NCBI GenBank assembly: GCA_016716715.1
Contig: JADJVE010000014.1
Location: forward strand, 1 to 33,878
Length of the DNA stretch: 33,878 nucleotides
Source: Acidobacteriota bacterium
Lineage (GTDB): Bacteria > Acidobacteriota > Thermoanaerobaculia > UBA5066
Direction: 5' to 3'
Below are positions 24,306 through 32,600 of this stretch, in pieces. The first letter of the stretch is position 1, and every line of letters begins with the position of its first letter. The notes beneath the pieces are model-generated. The model ran no database searches. It saw only the letters and a program-made list of their open reading frames with translations, and had not been told where the DNA came from. A program made the position numbers and the translations under genes.

Positions 24306-25913
24306 AGAACGTCTTGACCGAGTAGTCGATCGCGACGTCCACGAGGACGGGGCGGCCGGCGTCCGCGATCTCCTTCGCGTTCGAGACGACGGAGCGGATC
24401 TCGCCGTCCGTCGAGAGCGCGAGCGCCTCGGCTCCGAGAGCGCGCGCGAGCGCGAGGAGATCGTGGTCGGCGAGCGTGCTCGAGGACTTTCGGCCGAGCG
24501 CCGTCGCCTGGAACTGCGCGATCTGCGCGAGCTCGCGGTCCCTCAGGACGAAGACGGCCACGCCGAGGCCGTTCTGGGCGGCGGTCAGCAGCTCGAGACC
24601 GGTCATGAGGAACGCGCCGTCGCCCGCGAGCGCGACTACCGGAGCTCGGGGCACGCCAGCTTCGCGCCGACGGCGGCGGGGACCGCGTAGCCCATGCACG
24701 AGAAGTCGACGGGCGAGAGGAGGCGGCCGGGCTTCTCGAGACGCAGGCCCTCGACGGCGAGGAACGTGCCGTTGCCGCTGTCGGACGTGAAAACGGTCTC
24801 GGGACCGAACGTCGCCTGCAAGGCCCGCAGGAGAAGGTGCGGCGACACGCGCCCGTCGGAGGGCTTCGCGAGCTCCGCGTCCACCTCGGCGCGGCCGCTC
24901 CGGATGCGGTCTCTCAGGACGGCGTCCGGCTCGCGGCGGTCGAGTCGAGGGAGAAACGCGGAAACGAACGCGGCGGCGTCCGCGGCGATGGCGAGGTCCG
25001 TGGGCACGTTCCGGCCCGGTACGGCCGGGTCGACGTCCACGTGGACGAGGGGACGCGGCGGGGTCATTCCGTAGCTGCCCGTCGCGACCTCGCCGAAGCG
25101 GCAGCCGATCGCGAGCGTGGCGTCGCACGAGGCGGCGACGTCTCGTGCGAACGCCGGTGCCGCGTCGCCGAAGCCGGGCCAGAGGGAGAGCGGGTGCGAC
25201 TCGGGGAACACGCCCTTGCCCTGGAACGTCGTCGAGACGGGCGCCTCAAGGCGCTCGGCCAGGGAGACGAGGTCCGCCTTCGCGGCGCCGAGCCCGACGT
25301 AGAGGAGGGGGCGCTTTGCGGCTCGCAGGAGCGCCGCCGCACGCTCGACGCTCTCCGCGGGCGGCGCCGTGGATGGTTCGGCGGCGGGGGCGACGATCTC
25401 CGTGTCGTGGCGGAAGAGGTACTGGTCGGCGGGCACCTCGACGAAGACGGGGCCGGGCGTCCCGGAGCGCGCGATCCCGCACGCGCGGCGGACGACTTCG
25501 TAGAGGTCCGCGCCGCGGGAGGGCAGCATCTGGGCCTTGGTGACGGGGCGCGCGAGCGCGAGCTGGTCGACGTCGTGCAGCTGGTAGGCCTTGCCGGTGT
25601 CGCGCCGGATTCCGCAGCCGAGGACGAGCATCGGGACGCAGTCGAGGAAGGCCTCGGCGATGCCGGACATCGCGTGCGTCAGGCCCGCGCCGGGCACGAC
25701 GTTCACGCAGGCCATGACGCCGGACGCGCGCCACGCGGCGTCCGCCATGAAGGACGCGCTCTGCTCGTCCGTGACGAGGACGGAGCGGATGGTGTCCGAC
25801 GACGCGAGCGCGTCCCACAGCTCGATGTTGTGCGTGCCGGGGATCCCGAACGCGAGCACGACACCCTCGTCCTCGAGCGCCTTCACCACGAGCTCGGCGC
25901 CGGTCCTCTTCAT
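24205..25913 (-). CDS. Thiamine-diphosphate-dependent enzyme (acetolactate synthase-like), frameshifted
   Basis: A ThDP enzyme of the acetolactate synthase/benzoylformate decarboxylase superfamily, three domains, about 569 residues when joined. The N-terminal PYR domain has FGIPGTHNIELWDAL and catalytic E50 in VTDEQSASF. The middle domain follows, with RPLVHVDVDP. The C-terminal PP domain has the cofactor motif AGDGAFLMTGLELLTAAQNG, but the usual Asn-Asn of the motif end is VLRDRELAQIAQF. The frame breaks near 24642: KLACPELR runs into TAG while APVVALAGDG continues in another frame, consistent with one missing base. The ATG at 25913 overlaps the GMC stop as ATGA. It is third in an operon with two oxidoreductase genes; the substrate is not predictable and a housekeeping IlvB role is unlikely from context. 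Confidence 0.85.
24638..24646 (-). other. Frameshift site in ThDP enzyme (one missing base)
   Basis: Adding one base after the codons for CPE restores CPExPVVALAGDG and joins the two open segments. Confidence 0.8.
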
Positions 25914-27432
25914 CGCGCCCGTCCGGGGGCGCCGAGGAGCGAGCCCGCGTCTTCGCGGATGCGCTCGGCGGCGCGGTCGGCGAGGGCCATGACCGTGAGG
26001 TACGGGTTGATCTCCAGCGAATCGGGGAAGAGGCTCGAGTCCGCGACGAAGAGCCCCGGCCGGCCATGCACGCGTCCCCAAGAGTCCGTCACGGAGTCGG
26101 CGGGCGACGAGCCCATTCCGCAACCGCCCATCAGGTGCGCCGCGGAGACGGAGATGCGGCCCGTGCGGAAGTGCCGCTCGTCGACGCGCGCGTCGATCGC
26201 CCCGGCCTCCGCGCGCTCGAGGAGCGGCGGATCGGCCGAAGGGGCGTGGACGCGAACGGCGCCCGCCGCGAAGAAGATGCGCGCGGCGGTGCGCGTCGCC
26301 CGGACGAGGGACGCGACGGTCTCCTTCGTGAAGGAGTAATGGACGATTGCCTTGCCGTCCGAGTCGACGGAGATGCGGTTTTCGGGGACGGCCTTGTCGC
26401 ACGCGAGGACGAGGATCATCTGAAGGCGCGGGAAGGCGCGCATGAGCGTCGCGTGCGGGACGCCGAACCCCGTGAGGTTCTTCGCCGTGATGAACGGGAA
26501 GTACATGCACGTTTCGAGGACGTAGCCCTCGTCCACGGCGCGGTCGAGGTAGAAGCTCTTCGGGTGCCCGACGTCGTTCGTGATCGGGCGCTCGTGCTCG
26601 GCGACGAGGATGTGCGCCGGGTGGCACGTGAAGCCCGCGCCGAGGCGGGGGAGGGACGGTCCGAGGCCCGAGCGCAGGAGGAGCGCCGTCGACCCGATAG
26701 AGCCGCCCGCTGCGACGATCGCCTTCGCGCTCACAGTGTATCGCCGGGCGCCCACTCCGAAGGCGCGCCCTTCTCGCCGGGAGCCGGCGCCGAGACGTGG
26801 AGCAGGACACGGCCGTCTTCCACGCGCAGCGCCTCGGCGCGCGTGACGGCCTCGACGCCCGCGGCCAGCGCCGCCGGAAGCTGCACGCGGTGCGTGCCCT
26901 GCTTGGCGCCGTTCGGGCAGCCGAGGTTGCAGAGGCTGGACCCCTGGCAGCCGCGCAGGTTCAGCGGGAACTGCTCGGCGTGGTATCCCGCCTTCTTGCA
27001 GCCCTCGACGAACAGCCGGTTGTTGTCGTTGAGAAGCTCGGGCTCGAGGAGGTGGACGCCGTTCTCGGCCATGAACCTTCGGGACCGCGCCTCCACGTCC
27101 GCGTGTGCGAGGCCGGGCACGCGCCAGCCTTCGATCACGCGCTTCGGAGCGATCAGGGACGTGCCCGTGTAGACGACCGTCGAGCCGCCCCAGACGCGCC
27201 CGAACGCGAGCGTCATCGCACCGTCCGCCGTCAGGAAGCCGCCGCCGTCTTCGTAGAGGGCGTCGGCCATGTCGTCTTCCTTCCCGGTGAACTCGGACTC
27301 GGCGAGGCGCGCGCCCTGCTCGACGACGAGGACGCGGTAGCCCGCGCGCGCGAGCGGCGCGAGGCCCTCGGCCACGGTGCCTCCGCTGGCGCCGGAGCCG
27401 ATCACGACGACGTCGTACGCCTTTGTCGTCAT
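25910..27432 (-). CDS. GMC-family FAD oxidoreductase, frameshifted
   Basis: A flavoprotein of the glucose-methanol-choline family, 507 residues when joined. It has an N-terminal dinucleotide-binding motif, VVVIGSGASGGTVAEGL (GxGxxG at residues 12-17), then GRVWGGSTVVYTG and a cysteine-containing CNLGCPNGAKQGTH typical of the gluconate/cholesterol oxidase-like branch. The C-terminal motif HLMGGCGMG is followed by GLFVADSSLFPDSLEINPYL, giving the His/Asn active-site pair. One base is missing near 26741: EWAPGDTL then TGA in one frame, with RYTVSAKAIVAAGGSIGST continuing in another. ATG 27432 overlaps the small-subunit stop, and the stop overlaps the ThDP gene start, both as ATGA. It probably oxidises an alcohol or sugar and passes electrons on through the small partner. 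No Tat signal is seen. Confidence 0.88.
26739..26744 (-). other. Frameshift site in GMC oxidoreductase (one missing base)
   Basis: Coding strand GGCGATACACTG reads PGDTL-stop; with one base restored it reads through into YTVSAKAIV, joining the halves. Confidence 0.8.
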
Positions 27433-27827
27433 GCGCGGCGCGCCTCCCATCCGCGCGCGTCCGCCCGGTAGCCGATCGCGGCCGCCGCCTCGGGCCGCGC
27501 GTAATAGCCGAGGAAGACGAGCGTCCGGAGTCCCCAGAACCCGCGCCGGAGAAGGAGGACGGGCGCACGCTCGAGGCCGGAAAGGAACCGGGTGCGTTCC
27601 TCCGGCGAAAGAGCCGTGAACGGCCGGCCCCAACGGAGGCGCGGCAGGTGCTCGATCGCGCGGACGAACGTGACGAGCTGGCGCTGAATGCCCGCCGGCT
27701 TTTTCGCGAGCGTTTTCTCGACTAGCGCTTCGAGCGCGCTCCAGCCGTCCTCGTCGAGCGCCGAGGCCTCCGGCACGACCGTGACGGCGATGGCGCGGAA
27801 CGTGTTCCGAACGGGAGCGAGAAGCAC
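27429..27827 (-). CDS. Probable small subunit of GMC dehydrogenase (gluconate 2-dehydrogenase subunit 3-like)
   Basis: A 132-residue, mainly helical protein. It opens with LLAPVRNTFRAIAVTVVPEA and closes with LRTLVFLGYYARPEAAAAIG. This pattern, a helical body ending in a 'Y/F-ARPE-xx-IGY' motif, resembles gluconate 2-dehydrogenase subunit 3 and related small proteins encoded beside GMC flavoproteins. The location fits exactly: its stop overlaps the GMC start as ATGA. It would pair with the flavoprotein for stability, export or electron transfer. No Tat twin-arginine signal is visible, unlike many members. GTG 27827 follows a TAGTCT box by 6 nt, suggesting a leaderless first gene of the operon. 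The family call is moderate. Confidence 0.65.
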   Translation of the reverse strand: MLLAPVRNTFRAIAVTVVPEASALDEDGWSALEALVEKTLAKKPAGIQRQLVTFVRAIEHLPRLRWGRPFTALSPEERTRFLSGLERAPVLLLRRGFWGLRTLVFLGYYARPEAAAAIGYRADARGWEARRA

Positions 27828-27833
27828 GGCGGA

Positions 27834-27839
27834 AGACTA
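27834..27839 (-). promoter_or_regulatory. Putative -10 box of the oxidoreductase operon
   Basis: On the minus strand TAGTCT ends 6 nt before GTG 27827. It is paired with a divergent box at 27884 for moaA, 45 bp away. Confidence 0.4.
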
Positions 27840-27883
27840 ACCCGGCCCGCGGGGATATGGCACCGGACCGGTCCTGATTGGGC

Positions 27884-27889
27884 TAGACT
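27884..27889 (+). promoter_or_regulatory. Putative -10 box of moaA
   Basis: TAGACT is 10 nt before ATG 27900 with no Shine-Dalgarno, so any leader would be only a few bases long. Confidence 0.4.
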
Positions 27890-27899
27890 TCCCCGTCTG

Positions 27900-28913
27900 A
27901 TGGACAGGACCCTCGTCGACGGGCACGGCCGGCGCGTCACTTACGTCCGCATCTCGATCACGGACCGGTGCAACCTGCGCTGCGTCTACTGCATGCCCGA
28001 GGACCAGAAGTTCCGTCCCCTCCCGCACCTCCTCACGCGCGAGGAGATCCGCCGGTCCGCCCGCCTCCTGCACGATTTCGGCGTGGAGAAGATCCGGATC
28101 ACCGGCGGCGAGCCCACGACGCGGCCCGACCTCGTGGACATCGTGCGCGACCTTGGTGAGATCGGCTTTCCGGGCGGCATCGCGCTCTCGACGAACGGCG
28201 TCCTCTTCCCGCGCATGGCGCACGACCTCCTCGCGGCGGGGCTCACGAAGGTGAACGTCTCGCTCGACGCGGCCGAGGCCGAGCACTTCCGGAAGATGGC
28301 CCGCCGGGACCACTACGCGCCGGTCCGCGAGTCGATCGAGCTCGCGCTCGCGCTACCGTTCCACTCCGTGAAGGTGAACGCCGTCGTCATCCGCGGGTTC
28401 AACGACGACCAGATCCTTCCGCTCGCGGCCCTCACGAAGGACAAGAAGCTCGGCGTGCGCTACATCGAGTTCATGCCGTTCGGCGACAACACCTGGAACG
28501 AGAGCGACTGGATCGGCTGGCGCGAGGTGTGGGACCGGCTCGCCGCCGCGGGTTTCGTCCTGACGCCCATCGAGAAGACGCTCGTCGCGGGTCCCGCGGA
28601 CGAATATTCCGTGACGTCTCCCGCCGGGAGCCACACAGGCTCGATCGGGTTCATCACACCGGTCTCCGACCGTTTCTGCGACACCTGCAACCGCATGCGC
28701 CTCACGCAGGACGGATTCCTGAAGGGCTGTCTCTTCGGCCACGCGGACGTCGACATCCTGAAGCCGATGCGCGCGGGCGCGAACGACGAGGAGATCGCGG
28801 CGCTGATCCAGCGCGCCGCGACCGTCAAGGAAGAGCGGCATCCGATGTTCGTGGGAATGGACAAGGCGATGCTTCCGCTCCACGCGCGGAACATGAGCGA
28901 GATCGGCGGCTGA
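27900..28913 (+). CDS. moaA: GTP 3',8-cyclase
   Basis: A radical-SAM enzyme that, with MoaC, converts GTP to cyclic pyranopterin monophosphate. It has 337 residues, close to the usual 330-340. The radical-SAM cluster cysteines are C24, C28 and C31 (DRCNLRCVYCMP). The SAM-binding GGEPTTRPDL and LSTNG follow. The second, GTP-binding Fe-S cluster is held by C260, C263 and C277 (FCDTCNRMRLTQDGFLKGC). The protein ends in the Gly-Gly pair (IGG) needed for activity in this family. ATG 27900 is preceded by a TAGACT box. The mog gene follows after 7 nt. The enzyme is oxygen-sensitive, which fits a facultative or anaerobic lifestyle but does not prove it. Confidence 0.97.
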   Translation: MDRTLVDGHGRRVTYVRISITDRCNLRCVYCMPEDQKFRPLPHLLTREEIRRSARLLHDFGVEKIRITGGEPTTRPDLVDIVRDLGEIGFPGGIALSTNGVLFPRMAHDLLAAGLTKVNVSLDAAEAEHFRKMARRDHYAPVRESIELALALPFHSVKVNAVVIRGFNDDQILPLAALTKDKKLGVRYIEFMPFGDNTWNESDWIGWREVWDRLAAAGFVLTPIEKTLVAGPADEYSVTSPAGSHTGSIGFITPVSDRFCDTCNRMRLTQDGFLKGCLFGHADVDILKPMRAGANDEEIAALIQRAATVKEERHPMFVGMDKAMLPLHARNMSEIGG

Positions 28914-28920
28914 GGCGCCC

Positions 28921-29430
28921 GTGCGCGTCGCCGTTCTGACGATCTCCGACCGCTCGTACCACGGCGAGCGCGCCGACAAGACGGGCCCCGCGGTCGCCGA
29001 GGCGGTTCGCCGCCTCCTGCCCGGAGCCTCCATCGTCGAGCAGACGATTCTTCCCGACGAGAAGGACGACATCGAGTGGAACCTCAAGCGGATCGCGGAC
29101 ACGGCGTCCGCGGACCTCGTCCTCACCGCAGGCGGCACCGGCCTGTCGCCCCGTGACGTGACGCCGCAGGCGACGCAGGCGATCGCCGGCTACGAGGTTC
29201 CCGGCATCGGCGAGTTGATGCGAGCCGCCACGCGCGCGGCGCTTCCGGTCGCAATCCTCTCGCGGCAGGTAGCCGCCGTGCGGGAGCGGACGCTCGTCGT
29301 GAACCTGCCGGGCTCGCCGCGTGGCGCCGTCGAGTGCCTCGAAGCGGTCGCGGACGTATTGCCGCACGCGGTCACGACTCTGCGCAACGAGGCGGGCGAC
29401 ACGCACCCGGTGCGCGTCGAGCGGGCCTGA
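28921..29430 (+). CDS. mog: Molybdopterin adenylyltransferase (MogA/MoaB family)
   Basis: Adenylates molybdopterin before molybdate insertion. The 169-residue length is right for the single-domain form. The signature LTAGGTGLSPRDVTPQAT is intact, with the N-terminal VAVLTISDRSYHGERADKTG and the substrate-binding NLPGSPRGAVECLE. The GTG start is 7 nt after the moaA stop. MogA and MoaB cannot be told apart safely from this sequence. With mobA, moaC and moaA the window holds four cofactor genes; moaD, moaE and moeA are not here. The last gene before the intergenic region leading to the collagen-like gene. Confidence 0.93.
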   Translation: MRVAVLTISDRSYHGERADKTGPAVAEAVRRLLPGASIVEQTILPDEKDDIEWNLKRIADTASADLVLTAGGTGLSPRDVTPQATQAIAGYEVPGIGELMRAATRAALPVAILSRQVAAVRERTLVVNLPGSPRGAVECLEAVADVLPHAVTTLRNEAGDTHPVRVERA

Positions 29431-29613
29431 TCTGTTGACGAGTGCTTTTTCGGTAGGCACGTTTTCCGTTCAAAGTATCCGGTCCGAACCGCCGTTTTTT
29501 GGCGCTCGGTCTGGCCTCCTTCTCTAAAGCGTTCACTGGTCGGAGATTCGGCCTTGGCGTGACGCTTGCTATCATTCCTCCGGTAATTCTGTGAACTCCA
29601 TGAGGGGGCAGCG
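29431..29613 (+). other. Intergenic control region of the collagen-like gene
   Basis: This 183-bp region is noticeably less GC-rich than the genes around it. It holds a weak hairpin with T-run after mog (GTGC at 29442, GCAC near 29457, then GTTTTCC) and an imperfect 4+4-bp stem with a T6-containing loop (29484-29509). It also holds the sigma-54-like promoter at 29554-29570 and a GAGGGGG ribosome-binding site before the TTG start. Confidence 0.5.
29554..29570 (+). promoter_or_regulatory. Sigma-54-type -24/-12 promoter
   Basis: TTGGCGTGACGCTTGCT matches the consensus YTGGCACGRNNNTTGCW at all but two positions, with the diagnostic GG (29556-29557) and GC (29568-29569) separated by exactly 10 bp. 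Transcription would start near 29581, giving a leader of about 33 nt. An overlapping TATCAT (29570-29575) could be a sigma-70 -10, but it has no good -35. Confidence 0.6.
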
Positions 29614-32600
29614 TTGAATTTCCGCCGAGGCGTCGCGAAGTCCTTGATCGGGCTGCTGCTTCTGTCAGCGGGCCCGGAAGTTATCGCTCAGGACGCTCAG
29701 GCCGAGATCACGAACTGGACCGCCCCGCCCTTCTGGAGTCCCGGCGCGGGAAGCCCGGCGGACACGACGGCCACGGGGGGACGCAACGCGCTCGGCCGGC
29801 AATCGCTGGCGGGCGGCGCAACGCCGCTCCCGTTCGTCGCTCTCGCCCCCTGCCGGCTCGTCGACACGCGCGGCAACGCGCCGCTGACGGGCGGGTTCCT
29901 GCCCGCGGCCACGATCCGCAGCTACACGCTGGTCGGTGTCTGCAACGTGCCCCCGGGAGCCGCGGCGATTTCGCTGAACGCCACGGCCGTCAACACGGTC
30001 GGGCCCGGCTTCCTGACACTCTGGCCTGAAGGCGGACCGTTTCCGTCCGTTTCCACGCTGAACTTCCTCGCCGGCGACACTGTCGCCAACGCCGCCGTCG
30101 TGCCGCTGAGCGTCACGGGGGGAATCTCGCTTGCGTTCGGTATGGCGGGTGGCGACGTCGTTCTGGACACGAACGGCTACTACGCACCCATTTCGGTCGT
30201 GAACAGCCTCAACACGCTCACCGGTGACGTCACCCTGGCTCCAGGCGCAAACATCAGCATCACGCCGTCTGGGAACACGTTGACGATCGCGGCGACGGGC
30301 GGGGGCGGGGCGACAGGGCCGACGGGGCCGACAGGCGCAACCGGCGCAACGGGTCCCACTGGTCCGACGGGTGCAACCGGAGCAACCGGTGTGACTGGCC
30401 CGACGGGTCCTACCGGGCCCACTGGCTCGACAGGATCGACTGGCGCTACCGGTCCGACTGGTTCAACAGGTGCGACCGGCCCGACTGGTTCCACGGGCGT
30501 CACGGGTTCGACTGGCGTCACTGGCTCAACTGGCGCAACGGGTCCGATTGGCCCGACTGGTTCGACTGGTGTTACTGGCTCAACTGGTGCGACGGGCCCG
30601 ACAGGACCCACCGGCGCGACGGGCGTCACGGGTTCGACTGGCGCAAGCGGCGCGACCGGCTCGACCGGCGGCACGGGTTCCACTGGTGCGAGGGGAGCAA
30701 CTGGGCCGACCGGCTCGACTGGTGTCACTGGCGCAAGCGGAGCAACCGGACCCACGGGTTCGACGGGCGCGACTGGTTCAACTGGCGCGACGGGCCTGAC
30801 TGGGCTGACCGGTTCGACAGGTGCGACCGGCTCGACTGGCGCAACGGGTCCGATTGGCCCGACTGGCTCGACCGGCGTCACTGGCGCAAGCGGAGCAACT
30901 GGCCCGACTGGCTCGACCGGCGTCACGGGTTCGACTGGCCCGACGGGTCCGACCGGCTCGACCGGCGTCACTGGCGCAAGCGGAGCAACTGGGCCGACCG
31001 GTTCGACAGGCGTCACGGGTTCAACTGGCGCGACGGGCCCGACGGGTCCGACAGGTTCAACGGGCGTCATTGGCGCAAGCGGAGCGACCGGACCCACGGG
31101 TTCGACGGGCCCGACGGGTCCAACCGGCTCGACTGGCGTCACTGGCGCAAGCGGAGCAACTGGACCGACGGGTTCGACTGGCGTCACGGGTTCGACTGGT
31201 GCAACGGGACCGACGGGCCCGACAGGTTCAACGGGTGTTGCTGGCGCAAGCGGCGCGACCGGGCCGACCGGTTCGACGGGCGCTACTGGCGCAAGCGGAG
31301 CAACCGGGCCGACCGGTTCGACGGGCGTCACTGGCGCAAGCGGCGTGACCGGACCGACCGGCTCGACGGGCGTCACGGGTTCGACTGGTGCAACGGGACC
31401 GACGGGCCCGACAGGTTCAACGGGTGTTGCTGGCGCAAGCGGCGCGACCGGGCCGATCGGTTCGACGGGCGCTACTGGCGCAAGCGGGCCGACCGGTTCG
31501 ACCGGCGTCACGGGTTCGACCGGCGCAACAGGTCCGATTGGCCCGACTGGTTCGACCGGTGTTACTGGCTCAACTGGCGCAACCGGACCTACCGGCTCGA
31601 CTGGCGCAACGGGTCCGATTGGCCCGACTGGCTCGACCGGCGTCACTGGCGCAAGCGGAGCAACTGGCCCGACTGGCTCGACCGGCGTCACGGGTTCGAC
31701 TGGCCCGACGGGGCCGACCGGCTCGACCGGCGTCACTGGCGCAAGCGGAGCAACTGGGCCGACCGGTTCGACAGGCGTCACGGGTTCGACTGGCGCAACG
31801 GGCCCGACGGGTCCGACAGGTTCAACGGGCGTCATTGGCGCAAGCGGGAGCGACCGGACCCACGGGTTCGACGGGCCCGACGGGTCCAACCGGCTCGACT
31901 GGCGTCACTGGCGCAAGCGGAGCAACTGGACCGACGGGTTCGACCGGCGTCACGGGTTCGACTGGTGCAACGGGACCGACGGGCCCGACAGGTTCAACAG
32001 GTGTTGCTGGGGGCGACCGGGCCGACCGGTTCGACGGGCGCTACTGGCGCAAGCGGAGCAACCGGGCCGACCGGTTCGACGGGCGTCACGGGTTCGACTG
32101 GCGCGACGGGACCGACAGGGCTGACTGGCTCGACTGGCGCAACGGGTCCGATTGGCCCGACTGGCTCGACCGGCGTCACTGGCGCAAGCGGAGCAACCGG
32201 GCCGACAGGTTCGACGGGCGTCACTGGCGCAAGCGGCGTGACCGGACCGACCGGCTCGACGGGCGTCACGGGTTCGACTGGTGCAACGGGACCGACGGGC
32301 CCGACTGGTTCAACGGTGTTGCTGGCGCGCGCGCGACCGGGCCGATCGGTTCGACGGGCGCTACTGGCGCAAGCGGGCCGACCGGTTCGACCGGCGTCAC
32401 CGGGTTCGACCGGCGCAACAGGTCCGATTGGCCCGACTGGTTCCCACCGGTGTTACTGGCTCAACTGGCGCAACCGGACCTACCGGCTCGACAGGCGTCA
32501 CTGGCTCAGCTGGTGCGACCGGCTCGACTGGCGCAACGGGTCCGATTGGCCCGACCGGTTCGACCGGCATCACGGGTTCAACTGGTGCGACTGGACCGAC

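Noticed and set aside
1499..26744. The frameshifted genes as selenoproteins with UGA recoding
   Set aside because: tRNA-Sec made this worth checking, but in each case the conserved sequence continues in a different frame, so readthrough of a UGA cannot restore it.
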